Source: an uncultured Bacteroidota bacterium
Lineage (GTDB): Bacteria; Bacteroidota; Bacteroidia; Flavobacteriales; Flavobacteriaceae
Assembly (NCBI GenBank): GCA_903879645.1
Contig: CAIRMK010000216.1
Coordinates: forward strand, 1 to 39,081
Direction of reading: 5' to 3'
Length of the DNA: 39,081 nucleotides
Numbering within the stretch: the stretch's first letter is position 1; every line of letters starts with the position of its first letter. The position numbers and the translations under genes were made by a program. The notes beneath the pieces were generated by a model. It did no database searches. It saw only the letters and a program-made list of their open reading frames with translations, and was not told where the DNA came from. Shown one piece after another: positions 18,666 through 27,195 of this stretch.

Positions 18666-19229
18666 TTGATAAAAAAGGTGAAAGAATACCTAATTCAATT
18701 CAAGCCATTTCTATTGTTTCTTGCCAAGTTTGCCCTTAGCTATTTGGTATTGTCAATTGTATATCAAACCTATCTTAATCGATTTGATATCAAAAAAAAT
18801 GAAGTTGATGGTTTTACTAAAATAGTAGCCAATCAATCTCAAAGTATTCTTTCTGTTTTTAACGACCATTCGTATACTTTAACCAACCCAAAAGAACCTA
18901 GTGTTAAGTTATATTACCACGACAAATGGGTTTCAAGAATTGTTGAAGGTTGTAATGCCTTAAGTGTTATCATCCTTTTTATAAGTTTCGTAATTTCCTT
19001 TTCTGGAAAATTCAAGGAAACATTGATTTTTATTTTAGTTGGAAGTTTGCTCATTCATCTCTTCAATGTGATTCGAATAGCTTTGCTTTGTATGGCAATA
19101 TTTCATTTTCCACAATATGAACATCTTTTGCATGGTGTGATTTTTCCACTGTTTATTTATGGAGTTGTTTTTTTACTTTGGGTTGTTTGGGTTAATAAAT
19201 TTTCGTCTTATGCTAAAAAATCTTCTTAA
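18666..19229 (+). CDS. xrtF: Exosortase family protein XrtF
   Basis: 187 residues, mostly membrane helices. Exosortases are membrane cysteine transpeptidases that process proteins with C-terminal sorting tags. The catalytic triad of the family can be placed: Cys in VEGCNALSV, Arg in NVIRIALL, and His in LLHGVIFP, each at a membrane edge. The size and the next gene identify the F type found in Flavobacteriia. No ATG is available: an in-frame stop is 6 bases upstream, leaving TTG at 18666 or GTG at 18678, and both give a plausible N-terminus (the second starts at KEYLIQFKPFLL after Met). No sorting-tag target protein was seen in the window. Confidence 0.9.
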   Translation: MIKKVKEYLIQFKPFLLFLAKFALSYLVLSIVYQTYLNRFDIKKNEVDGFTKIVANQSQSILSVFNDHSYTLTNPKEPSVKLYYHDKWVSRIVEGCNALSVIILFISFVISFSGKFKETLIFILVGSLLIHLFNVIRIALLCMAIFHFPQYEHLLHGVIFPLFIYGVVFLLWVVWVNKFSSYAKKSS

Positions 19230-19653
19230 AAATAAAACTAATTTATTCTTCGTAATTTTATTGTCACTGCTTTTAATTGCCATTAGGGCATTTGAAGACT
19301 CCCTTTTTTATGACCCATTTTTAAACTATTTCAAAGACAACTACACCAATTTACCTTTGCCAAAAATCAATATGATTAAACTATTTTTTAGTTTGGGATT
19401 TCGTTTTTACCTTAACTCGATGATTTCATTAGGGTTGTTATACCTAATTTTCCACGATTCGAAAATCATGAAGTTTTCTATTTTTCTTTTTTCTTTTTTT
19501 GGTATTCTATTAATGGTAACTTTCTTTTTTATACTGATTAAATTTGGAGAAGAAAATAAAATGACATTGTTCTATATCCGACGATTTATCATTCAACCTC
19601 TCTTTTTAATTCTTTTTATTCCAGCATTTTATTATCAGAAAAAGATGAAATAG
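19210..19653 (+). CDS. Exosortase F system-associated membrane protein
   Basis: 147 residues when started at the ATG at 19210 (MLKNLLKNKT); a longer version beginning at 19159 would overlap xrtF by 71 bases and is less likely. The chosen start overlaps xrtF by 20 bases, a sign of coupled translation. It has four or more hydrophobic segments, and LFYDPFLNYFKDNY early in the protein is the conserved stretch of the family that always accompanies XrtF. Its biochemical role is unknown; it may be an accessory membrane subunit. Confidence 0.85.
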   Translation: MLKNLLKNKTNLFFVILLSLLLIAIRAFEDSLFYDPFLNYFKDNYTNLPLPKINMIKLFFSLGFRFYLNSMISLGLLYLIFHDSKIMKFSIFLFSFFGILLMVTFFFILIKFGEENKMTLFYIRRFIIQPLFLILFIPAFYYQKKMK

Positions 19654-19692
19654 ATTATATTTTCGTACCTTTATGTGACTAAAAATATAACG

Positions 19693-20529
19693 ATGAAAGT
19701 TGTTAAACATTCAGGAACTATTGTAGAGTTTGATCCTAAAAAATTAAAAAAATCACTTTTAAAATCGGGGGCTAATTCAGTTGTTGTGGATAATATTCTA
19801 AAAGTCATTAAGCACGAAATGTATGATGGCATTCCCACTAAACAAATTTATATAATGGCTTTTGGATTGCTTAAAAAAGCATCTAATTCCAATGCTGCTA
19901 GATACAATTTAAGAGCTGCCATTCAAATGCTGGGGCCTGCTGGATTCTTTTTTGAAAAATACGTTGCCCGTCTTTTTGCTTCTGAAGAATATACCACTAG
20001 AACCAATCTAGTTCTTCAAGGTAAATGTATTTCTCACGAAATAGATGTAGTGGTAAAAAAAGAAGGCGAAATTGCAATGATTGAATGCAAATTTCACGCG
20101 GGAAGAGATGTGGTTTCAGATGTTAAAGTACCCATGTATATTCTCTCTCGATTCAATGATTTGAAAGATACAAAACAATCTATTTTTACAAATAAAGATT
20201 TTATTTCTAAGTGTTGGATTGTAACCAATAATAGGTTTAGTTCCGATGCCATTGCATTTGGAATTTGTTCTGGAATTAATATGTTAAGTTGGGATTATCC
20301 TAAAAATGAAAATTTACGCACTAAAATCGATACCGATAAATTATATCCTGTCACCTGTTTGACTACACTTTCATTAGCAGAAAAAGATAAATTACTAGTG
20401 CTAGATGTTGTTTTGGCAAGTGAGTTAATAAACAACCTTCAAAGTTTAGAACAAATCGGCTTGAGTCCGAATAGAATAAAAAATGTGTTAAAAGAAGTAA
20501 ACGATTTATGTAAAAATATACTGTCATGA
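19693..20529 (+). CDS. ATP-cone domain fused to a PD-(D/E)XK restriction-endonuclease-like domain
   Basis: 278 residues from the ATG at 19693; a GTG at 19675 would add six residues. Residues 1 to about 90 form an ATP-cone, the nucleotide-sensing module best known from ribonucleotide reductase and NrdR (KHSGTIVEFDPKKLKKSLLKS). Residues about 95-200 look like an Mrr-type nuclease core, with Asp118 in HEIDVVV and Glu131/Lys133 in IECKFH matching the D...ExK catalytic pattern. The C-terminal part (about 200-278) is not recognised. Its stop overlaps the start of the beta-CASP gene by 4 bases (ATGA). I infer a nuclease or DNA/RNA-binding protein gated by ATP or dATP; no substrate is known to me. 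Confidence 0.8.
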   Translation: MKVVKHSGTIVEFDPKKLKKSLLKSGANSVVVDNILKVIKHEMYDGIPTKQIYIMAFGLLKKASNSNAARYNLRAAIQMLGPAGFFFEKYVARLFASEEYTTRTNLVLQGKCISHEIDVVVKKEGEIAMIECKFHAGRDVVSDVKVPMYILSRFNDLKDTKQSIFTNKDFISKCWIVTNNRFSSDAIAFGICSGINMLSWDYPKNENLRTKIDTDKLYPVTCLTTLSLAEKDKLLVLDVVLASELINNLQSLEQIGLSPNRIKNVLKEVNDLCKNILS

Positions 20530-21881
20530 AAGTATCATTTATTGGTGGAGCTGGAACTGTGACAGGTTCAAAAACTCTAATAGAAAGTAAAGGTATTCGA
20601 ATTTTAATTGATTGTGGACAATTTCAGGGGATTAAATCCTTGCGAGAACTCAATTGGGAACCACTTCCAATTTTGCCTTCTACCATTGATTTTGTTTTGT
20701 TGACTCACGGACATTTAGATCATTGTGGTTGGTTACCACGATTAGTCAATCAAGGATTTGAAGGGAAAATATATTGCACTAATCCCACCAAAGAAATTGC
20801 AAAATTAATCTTGTTGGACAGTGCCAAAATTCAAGAGGAAGAAGCCCATCAAGCCAATGAAGGCAATTATTCTAAACATGAAGTTGCAGAGCCTTTGTAT
20901 GATGTGACTCAAGCAGAAAGTACGTTTCCTTATTTTCGAGTGATTAAAGAAAATGAAATGGTGAATATAGATCCCGAAATTTCGGTTGTTTTTAGTAACG
21001 CCGGACACATTCTTGGAGCTTGTTCGATTGCGGTAACGCTAGAAGGTAAAACCCTTGTTTTTTCTGGAGATATTGGTCGCGATGACGATGTGTTGATGTA
21101 TGCACCAACAAAACCTAAACAGGCTGATTATATCTTTTTAGAAAGTACTTATGGAAACAGAATTCATCCCGATGAAGATGTAAAATTATTATTAGAAACC
21201 TATATCAATACCACCTATTCTAAAGGAGGAACTGTAATCATTCCGAGTTTTGCAGTAGAGCGTGCGCAAACAATTATGTATTTGTTGTGGCAAATGAAAG
21301 AGGAGGATAAAATTCCAAACATTCCTTACATTATTGATACCCCAATGGGAATTAGTGTGTTGGAAATCTTTCAAAATAATAAAAAATGGCATAAATTATC
21401 GGATGAAGATTGTATAGCTATGTGTAAAATGTTTTCTATGATTTCAGATTATCAAGAAACGATTGCTACTATTTATGATAAACAACCTAAAGTGGTCATA
21501 GCCGCTAGCGGAATGATTACGGGAGGTAGAGTATTGAGTTATTTAGAACGATACATTGGTTTGCCACAAACAACCGTAATTATTGTAGGATATCAAGCAG
21601 AAGGAACTCGGGGAAGAAAATTGCTTGAAGGTGCAACCGACTTAAAAATCAGAGGAAAATACTATGATGTAAAAGCCAATATTGTTGAAATTGAAGGATT
21701 ATCTGCTCATGGTGACCAAACTGATTTGTTGAATTGGCTTTCGACATTGGAAAATAAACCTAAAAAAGTGTTTATCGTTCATGGTGAAAACCAACCTGCC
21801 GATGAGCTTCGAATTAAAATACAAGATAAATTCAATTTTGATTGTACTGTTCCTATAATGGGACAAGCGTTTGAATTGTAA
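20526..21881 (+). CDS. Metallo-beta-lactamase-fold hydrolase with beta-CASP/RNA-specificity domain
   Basis: 451 residues, the size of the bacterial/archaeal CPSF73-like ribonuclease family. The zinc motif THGHLDH (H61, H63, D65, H66) is complete, with further metal ligands in NAGHILGA and FSGDIGRD. The beta-CASP insert covers about residues 240-370 (IIPSFAVERAQ, ASGMITGGR), and the C-terminal motif LSAHGDQTDLLNWL and VHGE complete the RNA-metabolising MBL signature. Members studied cut or trim RNA. It is translationally coupled (4-base overlap) to the ATP-cone/nuclease gene, suggesting that the two act together. The actual substrate is unknown. Confidence 0.9.
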   Translation: MKVSFIGGAGTVTGSKTLIESKGIRILIDCGQFQGIKSLRELNWEPLPILPSTIDFVLLTHGHLDHCGWLPRLVNQGFEGKIYCTNPTKEIAKLILLDSAKIQEEEAHQANEGNYSKHEVAEPLYDVTQAESTFPYFRVIKENEMVNIDPEISVVFSNAGHILGACSIAVTLEGKTLVFSGDIGRDDDVLMYAPTKPKQADYIFLESTYGNRIHPDEDVKLLLETYINTTYSKGGTVIIPSFAVERAQTIMYLLWQMKEEDKIPNIPYIIDTPMGISVLEIFQNNKKWHKLSDEDCIAMCKMFSMISDYQETIATIYDKQPKVVIAASGMITGGRVLSYLERYIGLPQTTVIIVGYQAEGTRGRKLLEGATDLKIRGKYYDVKANIVEIEGLSAHGDQTDLLNWLSTLENKPKKVFIVHGENQPADELRIKIQDKFNFDCTVPIMGQAFEL

Positions 21882-21896
21882 ACTTTTAACATAGAT

Positions 21897-21930
21897 TTGC
21901 ATCAGAACACTGACTGTTTAATTATATTTG
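21897..21930 (+). promoter_or_regulatory. Putative promoter of the cysteine-pair/TonB receptor operon
   Basis: TTG at 21897-21899, a 23-base spacer and TATATTTG at 21923-21930, an exact -7 element. It ends only 4 bases before the ATG at 21935, so the transcript could begin at or next to the start codon. Confidence 0.5.
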
Positions 21931-21934
21931 CGCT

Positions 21935-22336
21935 ATGAATTTTAAAAAGCACATAAATTTATTATTGACTTTTTTCTTGTTGGTTTCCAACTTGGGATTG
22001 GCTTTTAATGTGCATTATTGTGACAATGAGATCGCGTCAGTTTCAATAAACACGGCATCAAATTCTCAAGAAATTGAGAAAAATTGTTGTGGTAAGATTG
22101 AGAAAAAGTCTAAATGTTGCAAAAATAAAATCATCAAATCCAATGAGAAATCCGATCAAATTACGGTCAAGATTTCTTCTTTGGATGTGAATTCTATTCT
22201 GTTTTTTAGCGAATGGAAACCGGTTATTTTTAGAGATGTTTTCAACTTCAAACCAAGAGAAATTACTACTTATTACTGCGATGCGAATGCACCGCCATTA
22301 TACCTCTTGTACAGCCAATATACTTTTTACTCTTAA
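21935..22336 (+). CDS. HYC_CC_PP family exported protein
   Basis: 133 residues with a clear signal peptide (to about residue 23). The name describes what can be seen: His27-Tyr28-Cys29 just after the signal peptide, cysteine pairs at 51-52 and 61-62, a further Cys115, and Pro120-Pro121 near the end. The family is found in Bacteroidetes and has no established function. The cysteine pairs and the neighbouring genes (a TonB-dependent receptor with its own Cys pair and an exported HMA-domain protein) suggest binding of a soft metal such as copper at the cell envelope; this is inference. First gene of a likely three-gene unit. Confidence 0.8.
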   Translation: MNFKKHINLLLTFFLLVSNLGLAFNVHYCDNEIASVSINTASNSQEIEKNCCGKIEKKSKCCKNKIIKSNEKSDQITVKISSLDVNSILFFSEWKPVIFRDVFNFKPREITTYYCDANAPPLYLLYSQYTFYS

Positions 22337-22415
22337 TTTAATTGGACTTCATGTCAGATTCTCTATTCTTTTGGAGCATCAAAAGTTTTATGAATAACAA
22401 TTAAATTTTATTACA

Positions 22416-24422
22416 ATGAAAAAAATAACATTATTTCTAATGTTAGTGATTTCTTCGATAACATATGCACAAGTAAAATTGGATACGGTTAAAATAGTAA
22501 ACGCTAAAAAAGGAATAAGAAAATCACTTAAAACGACAGCCAATACTACCGTAGTATCTAGTAAAGAATTACTAAAAGCAGCATGTTGTAATTTGGCTGA
22601 AAGCTTTGAAACCAATCCCTCTATTGATGTCAATTTTTCGGATGCATTAACAGGGACGAAACAAATAAAAATGTTAGGGTTGACTTCTCCCTATCTTATG
22701 ATAACGGAAGAAAATATTCCTTCAATTCGTGGGGCTTCTCAAGCTTATGGATTATCATTTACACCGGGTACTTGGGTAGAAAGTATTCAAATCACAAAAG
22801 GAGCTGGAAGCGTTGTTAATGGCTATGAAAGTATTTCAGGTCAGATTAATACGGAATTAATAAAGCCGATGAAAGACATTCCGTTTTTTTTGAATGTATA
22901 TGGTGCTTCCGATTCGCGATTTGAATTGAATACCCATTTTAATAACAAAGTTTCTGATCATTGGGCCACTAGTTTGTATCTTCATGGCAATGAACGTTCG
23001 GTTAAAAATGATATGAATCACGATGGGTTTTTAGATAATCCGTTGGGTAAACAAGTAAATATGGTCAATCGTTGGCAATATTCCAATCCAGAAACAGGTT
23101 GGGTTTCATTTATCAATTTTAAATATATGAAAGATGATAAGCAAACAGGTCAATTGGATTTTGATAAAAACAGGGATAAGTTAACTACTAATTATTGGGG
23201 TTCTGAAATCAATACCAACCGGTTTGATTTTACATCAAAAGTTGGTTATGTGTTTAAAGATATGCCCTATCAAAGTATTGGATTTCAAAATGCCTATAGC
23301 AACCACAATCAAGATTCGTATTTTGGGTTGAATCAATATACTATCAAGCAACAAAGTTATTATTCAAATTTGATATTCAATTCGATAATTAATAATACAA
23401 TGCACAAATTTGTTACTGGATTGAATTTCACATACGATAAATATGCTGAATTTGTCAATCTTGAAGATGTTAGTCGAATCGATAATTCAGTTGGTGGTTT
23501 CTTTGAGTATACCTATGACAATAACGATAAATTCAGTTTGATTTTAGGGGGAAGGGTTGATTATCACAATAGATTAGGGGTCTTTGCAACACCAAGAATA
23601 CATGTTCGTTACAACCCTTGGGAAAAAGCAGTACTTCGATTTTCTGCAGGAAGAGGCAAACGTGCCGCAAATATTTATGCTGAAAATCAAAATCTTTTTG
23701 CAAGTTCAAGGACTTTTTCTGTTTTAGATTCCAATGGAAAAATCTATGGTTTAAATCCTGAGATTGCTTGGAATTATGGTTTTAGTTTTACTCAAAACTT
23801 TTTGATGTTTGGAAAAGCAGCCGATGTCACTTTAGATTTTTATAGAACTGATTTCCAAAATCAAGCTATAGTAGACCTCTTTCAGTCTGCACAAGAGGTT
23901 TTGTTCTATAATTTAAAAGGGAAATCCTATGCTAATAGTTTTCAACTGGATTTCAATTATGAAATTATAAAACATTTGAACTTACGAACAGCTTACAAAT
24001 ATTATGATATTTCTACTGATTATTTATCTGGAACTTATCAAAGACCTTTGCAAGCCAAGCATCGTTTTTTTGGAAATTTAGAATATGAAACCCATGTTAA
24101 ATCAAAAGGAAAACAATGGAAATTTGATTACACTTTAAACTGGTTGGGAAAACAACAATTACCGAATACAGCAAGTAATCCGACAATTGACAGATTAACC
24201 AGATTTTCACCATCATTTGCTGTGATGAATATGCAAATAACTAGAACTTTTTCCACTGTTTTTGAGGTGTATATTGGAGGAGAAAATATTGGAAATTACC
24301 GACAAGAAAAAGCTATATTAGGAGCTAATAATCCATTCGGACCCACTTTTGACACTTCAATAATATATGCCCCAGTTTTTGGTCAAATGTATTATGCTGG
24401 CTTACGATATAAAATAAAATAA
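22416..24422 (+). CDS. TonB-dependent outer-membrane receptor with a Cys-Cys plug motif
   Basis: 668 residues with a signal peptide (to about residue 18). It starts directly with a plug domain (about residues 40-160; EILK-like KELLKAACCNLAESFETN, then VESIQITKGAGSVVNGYESISGQI as the conserved plug end) and continues as a beta-barrel ending in YYAGLRYKIK, a typical outer-membrane C-terminus. It lacks the carboxypeptidase-like N-terminal domain common in this phylum. Cys57-Cys58 in the plug is unusual for the superfamily and recurs in the neighbours. Receptors of this kind move a ligand across the outer membrane with TonB energy; given the flanking HMA and cysteine-rich proteins a metal or metal chelate is the best guess. 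Confidence 0.9.
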   Translation: MKKITLFLMLVISSITYAQVKLDTVKIVNAKKGIRKSLKTTANTTVVSSKELLKAACCNLAESFETNPSIDVNFSDALTGTKQIKMLGLTSPYLMITEENIPSIRGASQAYGLSFTPGTWVESIQITKGAGSVVNGYESISGQINTELIKPMKDIPFFLNVYGASDSRFELNTHFNNKVSDHWATSLYLHGNERSVKNDMNHDGFLDNPLGKQVNMVNRWQYSNPETGWVSFINFKYMKDDKQTGQLDFDKNRDKLTTNYWGSEINTNRFDFTSKVGYVFKDMPYQSIGFQNAYSNHNQDSYFGLNQYTIKQQSYYSNLIFNSIINNTMHKFVTGLNFTYDKYAEFVNLEDVSRIDNSVGGFFEYTYDNNDKFSLILGGRVDYHNRLGVFATPRIHVRYNPWEKAVLRFSAGRGKRAANIYAENQNLFASSRTFSVLDSNGKIYGLNPEIAWNYGFSFTQNFLMFGKAADVTLDFYRTDFQNQAIVDLFQSAQEVLFYNLKGKSYANSFQLDFNYEIIKHLNLRTAYKYYDISTDYLSGTYQRPLQAKHRFFGNLEYETHVKSKGKQWKFDYTLNWLGKQQLPNTASNPTIDRLTRFSPSFAVMNMQITRTFSTVFEVYIGGENIGNYRQEKAILGANNPFGPTFDTSIIYAPVFGQMYYAGLRYKIK

Positions 24423-24440
24423 CAATTAAAATAAATAAAA

Positions 24441-24782
24441 ATGAAAAATGTAGTTTTAGGAATGTTGTTACTAATTGTAACCTTTTCAACTCAAGCACAA
24501 GAGAAAAAAAATAAGAATGCGAAATATACTATTGAAGTAAATGGAAATTGCGAACAATGTCAGCGTCGAATTCAAAAAGCCGCTTATTCAGTTACAGGGG
24601 TTAAGTCGGCGATTTGGAATGCAGAAACGCATCAGTTAAGTTTGATTTTGAATGAAGAAAAAAGTTCTTTATTAGACGTGAAAAATGCCATTGCCAAAGC
24701 GGGTCATGATGCGGATGATGAAAAAGCAACTAAAGAAGCGTATGAAAAACTTCCCAATTGTTGTTTATACGAAAGAAAATAA
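24441..24782 (+). CDS. Exported heavy-metal-associated (HMA) domain protein
   Basis: 113 residues. A signal peptide (to about residue 20) is followed by one HMA ferredoxin-like domain, about residues 28-92. The metal-binding motif is NGNCEQC (Cys37, Cys40), close to the GMxCxxC of copper chaperones but with Asn instead of Met. A second cysteine pair, Cys107-Cys108, lies at the C-terminus (LPNCCLY). It starts 18 bases after the TonB-dependent receptor stop, so the two are cotranscribed. A periplasmic metallochaperone that receives metal from the receptor is the likely role; the metal is not defined by sequence. Confidence 0.87.
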   Translation: MKNVVLGMLLLIVTFSTQAQEKKNKNAKYTIEVNGNCEQCQRRIQKAAYSVTGVKSAIWNAETHQLSLILNEEKSSLLDVKNAIAKAGHDADDEKATKEAYEKLPNCCLYERK

Positions 24783-24850
24783 TAAAATATTAATTGTGGG
24801 GGAACGTAATTATAAGTACTTTCACAAACTGAATTTTACCCAAAAAATAT

Positions 24851-25519
24851 ATGACTCATTTCGATTGGAAACAACTTTTTAATCCCGAATTCTATATTCT
24901 TTTAGAAATAGGAGGAATAAAAATTGGATTGTATGTGGTGCTTTTCATTGTCTTTGCCGAAACGGGATTGCTAGCTGGGTTTTTCCTTCCTGGAGATAGT
25001 TTATTATTCCTTTGTGGAATCTATAGTGAATCGTTAATGAAGGAGTTTTCCACTGGAAGTGATTTTTGGAATGTAACTTTTCTTGCCTCATTAATATCTT
25101 TGATGGGTATTTTTGGAAATATACTAGGTTTTTGGGTAGGTTCTAAAAGTGGCACCTATCTATTTAAAAGAGAAGACAGTTTCTTTTTTAAGAAAAAATA
25201 CCTCTTTCAATCGAAAGATTTTTTTGATAAATATGGAACAAAAGCCATTGTTTTTGCTCGGTTTTTACCAATAGTACGAACTTTTGCTCCTGTGGTGGCG
25301 GGAATTGTAGAAATGGATAAAAAGAAATTCATGTTCTTTACCATTTTAGGATCTATTTTATGGTCGTTTACCATGACTTTTGCAGGTCATTATTTGTATG
25401 AATTATTCAAAGAAAAATTGGGTATCGATTTAAAACATTACATAGAATTTATTGTTATTGGTATTATTTTAATTACAACAGTTCCAGTAGTGACAAAATT
25501 ACTAATGAAGCGAAAATAA
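24851..25519 (+). CDS. DedA/VTT-domain family membrane protein
   Basis: 222 residues with several membrane helices. The DedA pattern is visible: FAETGLLAGFFLPGDSLLFL near residue 35, GNILGFWVGSKSG near 96, and FARFLPIVRTFAPVVAG near 138, with the two arginines that family members require. DedA proteins act in the inner membrane and some flip undecaprenyl phosphate or phosphatidylethanolamine. The gene begins 68 bases after the HMA gene and is followed by a strong terminator, so it may be the last gene of that transcript, but a link to metals is not evident. Confidence 0.92.
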   Translation: MTHFDWKQLFNPEFYILLEIGGIKIGLYVVLFIVFAETGLLAGFFLPGDSLLFLCGIYSESLMKEFSTGSDFWNVTFLASLISLMGIFGNILGFWVGSKSGTYLFKREDSFFFKKKYLFQSKDFFDKYGTKAIVFARFLPIVRTFAPVVAGIVEMDKKKFMFFTILGSILWSFTMTFAGHYLYELFKEKLGIDLKHYIEFIVIGIILITTVPVVTKLLMKRK

Positions 25520-25537
25520 CTAGATGTTAAAATATTG

Positions 25538-25570
25538 AAAAACCGCTTGGTCAATGATCAAGCGGTTTTT
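25538..25570 (+). terminator. Intrinsic terminator after the DedA gene
   Basis: Twelve-base inverted repeat (25538-25549 and 25559-25570; core CCGCTTG/CAAGCGG) with an A run before and a T run after it, 18 bases past the stop. It could also act on the minus strand. Confidence 0.85.
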
Positions 25571-25650
25571 TTGTAATATACTCAACATTTTTGATGTAAA
25601 AAGCATCATAAAATATGTTTTAACATCATTTTTGAATGCGCACTTCAAAA

Positions 25651-25684
25651 AAAATCTGTCTAGTTTTAATACTAAACAGATTTT
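25651..25684 (-). terminator. Bidirectional terminator downstream of metK
   Basis: Fourteen-base inverted repeat (25651-25664 and 25671-25684, one wobble) flanked by A8 and T8 runs, so it reads as a terminator on both strands. It is 125 bases past the metK stop. The 290-base gap 25520-25809 holds only this and the DedA terminator. Confidence 0.7.
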
Positions 25685-25809
25685 TTTTAGATTTAAAATT
25701 TATATTTAATGGTAGTGCTTTTTCATTAATACAATAGTATGGTTTTACTCATTCTATTGATGTTTTATAAATAGCTTTTAAAGATAAATTTCAAAAAAGA
25801 CAACTATTT

Positions 25810-27060
25810 TTAAATTCCAAAAGCAGTTTTAACTTGGTCTACAAAATCTAATTTTTCCCAAGTAAACAATTCAACGGTTACTGTTTTACTTTCTCCATTT
25901 GGAGTTTTAAAGGTCTTGGTAACTGTTTCTGGTTTTCTTCCCATATGGCCGTATGCAGCAGTTTCACTATAAATTGGATTTCTCAATTTCAAGCGTTGCT
26001 CAATAAAGTATGGACGCATATCAAAAATAGCTTCCACTTTTTTACTAATTTCTCCATCTGTTAAATTTACTTTAGAAGTTCCATAAGTAACAACATTAAT
26101 AGAGGTTGGTTTTGCTACTCCAATAGCATAAGAAACTTGAACTAAAATTTCATCACATAATCCGGCAGCAACCAAGTTTTTTGCAATATGACGTGTAGCA
26201 TATGCAGCACTTCTATCCACTTTACTTGGGTCTTTTCCAGAAAAAGCACCTCCACCGTGAGCTCCTTTTCCACCATAAGTATCTACAATAATTTTTCTTC
26301 CAGTTAATCCGGTGTCACCATGAGGTCCACCTATTACGAATTTACCTGTTGGATTAATATGGTAGGTGATGTCATCATTAAAGAAGTGTGCGTATTGTGG
26401 ATATTTAGCTTTAATTCTTGGAATCAAAATTGAAATCAAATCGCTTTTAATTTTTGCTAACATTTCTGCTTCTGGAGCAAAATCATCATGTTGTGTAGAA
26501 ATAACTATAGCATCAATTCGTTGCGGTTTGTTATCATCTGAATATTCTAAAGTTACTTGCGATTTTGCATCTGGGCGTAAATAAGTAATTTCAGAATTTT
26601 CTCTTCTCAAATTAGCCAATTCAATTAATAAAGCGTGAGATAAATCTAAAGCCAAAGGCATATAGTTTTCAGTTTCATTAGTTGCATAACCAAACATCAT
26701 TCCTTGGTCACCAGCGCCTTGTTCTTCTTTGCTAGCTCTATCAACTCCTTGATTAATATCGGCAGATTGTTCATGAATAGCAGATAAAACACCACAAGAA
26801 TTTGCTTCAAACATATACTCACTTTTAGTATAACCAATTTTTTTGATTACATCTCTTGCAATAGTTTGAACATCTAAATAAGTGTTTGATTTTACTTCTC
26901 CTGCAAGAATAACTTGTCCAGTAGTAACTAATGTTTCACAAGCTACTTTTGATTCTGGATCGAATGCTAAAAAGTTGTCAATTAATGCGTCTGAAATTTG
27001 ATCAGCTACTTTGTCTGGGTGTCCTTCACTCACTGATTCTGACGTAAATAAATAAGCCAT
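25810..27060 (-). CDS. metK: S-adenosylmethionine synthase
   Basis: 416 residues, slightly longer than E. coli MetK (384), as is common in Bacteroidetes. It joins methionine and ATP into SAM in the cytoplasm. Diagnostic motifs: [11 protein letters not shown] at the N-terminus (ATP site), [12 protein letters not shown] near residue 117, HPQ-free [16 protein letters not shown] and the glycine-rich loop [19 protein letters not shown] near 268. Its message has a 130-base leader that starts with a SAM-II-like riboswitch, so the enzyme would be repressed by its own product. It diverges from the methionine operon. Confidence 0.99.
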   Translation of the reverse strand: MAYLFTSESVSEGHPDKVADQISDALIDNFLAFDPESKVACETLVTTGQVILAGEVKSNTYLDVQTIARDVIKKIGYTKSEYMFEANSCGVLSAIHEQSADINQGVDRASKEEQGAGDQGMMFGYATNETENYMPLALDLSHALLIELANLRRENSEITYLRPDAKSQVTLEYSDDNKPQRIDAIVISTQHDDFAPEAEMLAKIKSDLISILIPRIKAKYPQYAHFFNDDITYHINPTGKFVIGGPHGDTGLTGRKIIVDTYGGKGAHGGGAFSGKDPSKVDRSAAYATRHIAKNLVAAGLCDEILVQVSYAIGVAKPTSINVVTYGTSKVNLTDGEISKKVEAIFDMRPYFIEQRLKLRNPIYSETAAYGHMGRKPETVTKTFKTPNGESKTVTVELFTWEKLDFVDQVKTAFGI

Positions 27061-27133
27061 AATATAATTTATTTTAAAATTAATTTTAGTGAAGAAAAAA
27101 AGAAAATTGCAAGGAAATACTAAAGGAGAGTTT

Positions 27134-27186
27134 CTGCTTTAGCATTTTTTAACGAGGTTGCAATCAGTTCAAATTTTTCCTCTTTA
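27134..27186 (-). ncRNA. SAM-II-type riboswitch in the metK leader
   Basis: On the minus strand the leader has the SAM-II layout: P1 5' strand UAAAGAGG (27186-27179), a long loop containing CUGAUUGCA, P1 3' strand CCUCGUUA, an A-rich linker, then UGCUAAAGCAG (27144-27134), whose CAG can pair with loop CUG and close the pseudoknot. UUGCA before the P1 3' strand and GCUAAAG in the tail are conserved SAM-II features as I know them. It begins a few bases after the predicted transcription start. A later segment (27129-27121) could pair with the P1 5' strand at 8 of 9 positions and may serve as the alternative fold. I could not run a covariance search. Confidence 0.7.
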
Positions 27187-27195
27187 TTTCGAATG

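Noticed and set aside
19159-19209. Longer start for the exosortase F partner
   Set aside because: It would add 17 residues inside xrtF, which the family does not have; the ATG at 19210 gives a normal N-terminus.
19693-20529. Restriction-modification system
   Set aside because: The nuclease-like gene has no methylase, specificity or helicase partner; its fused ATP-cone and coupled beta-CASP gene point elsewhere.
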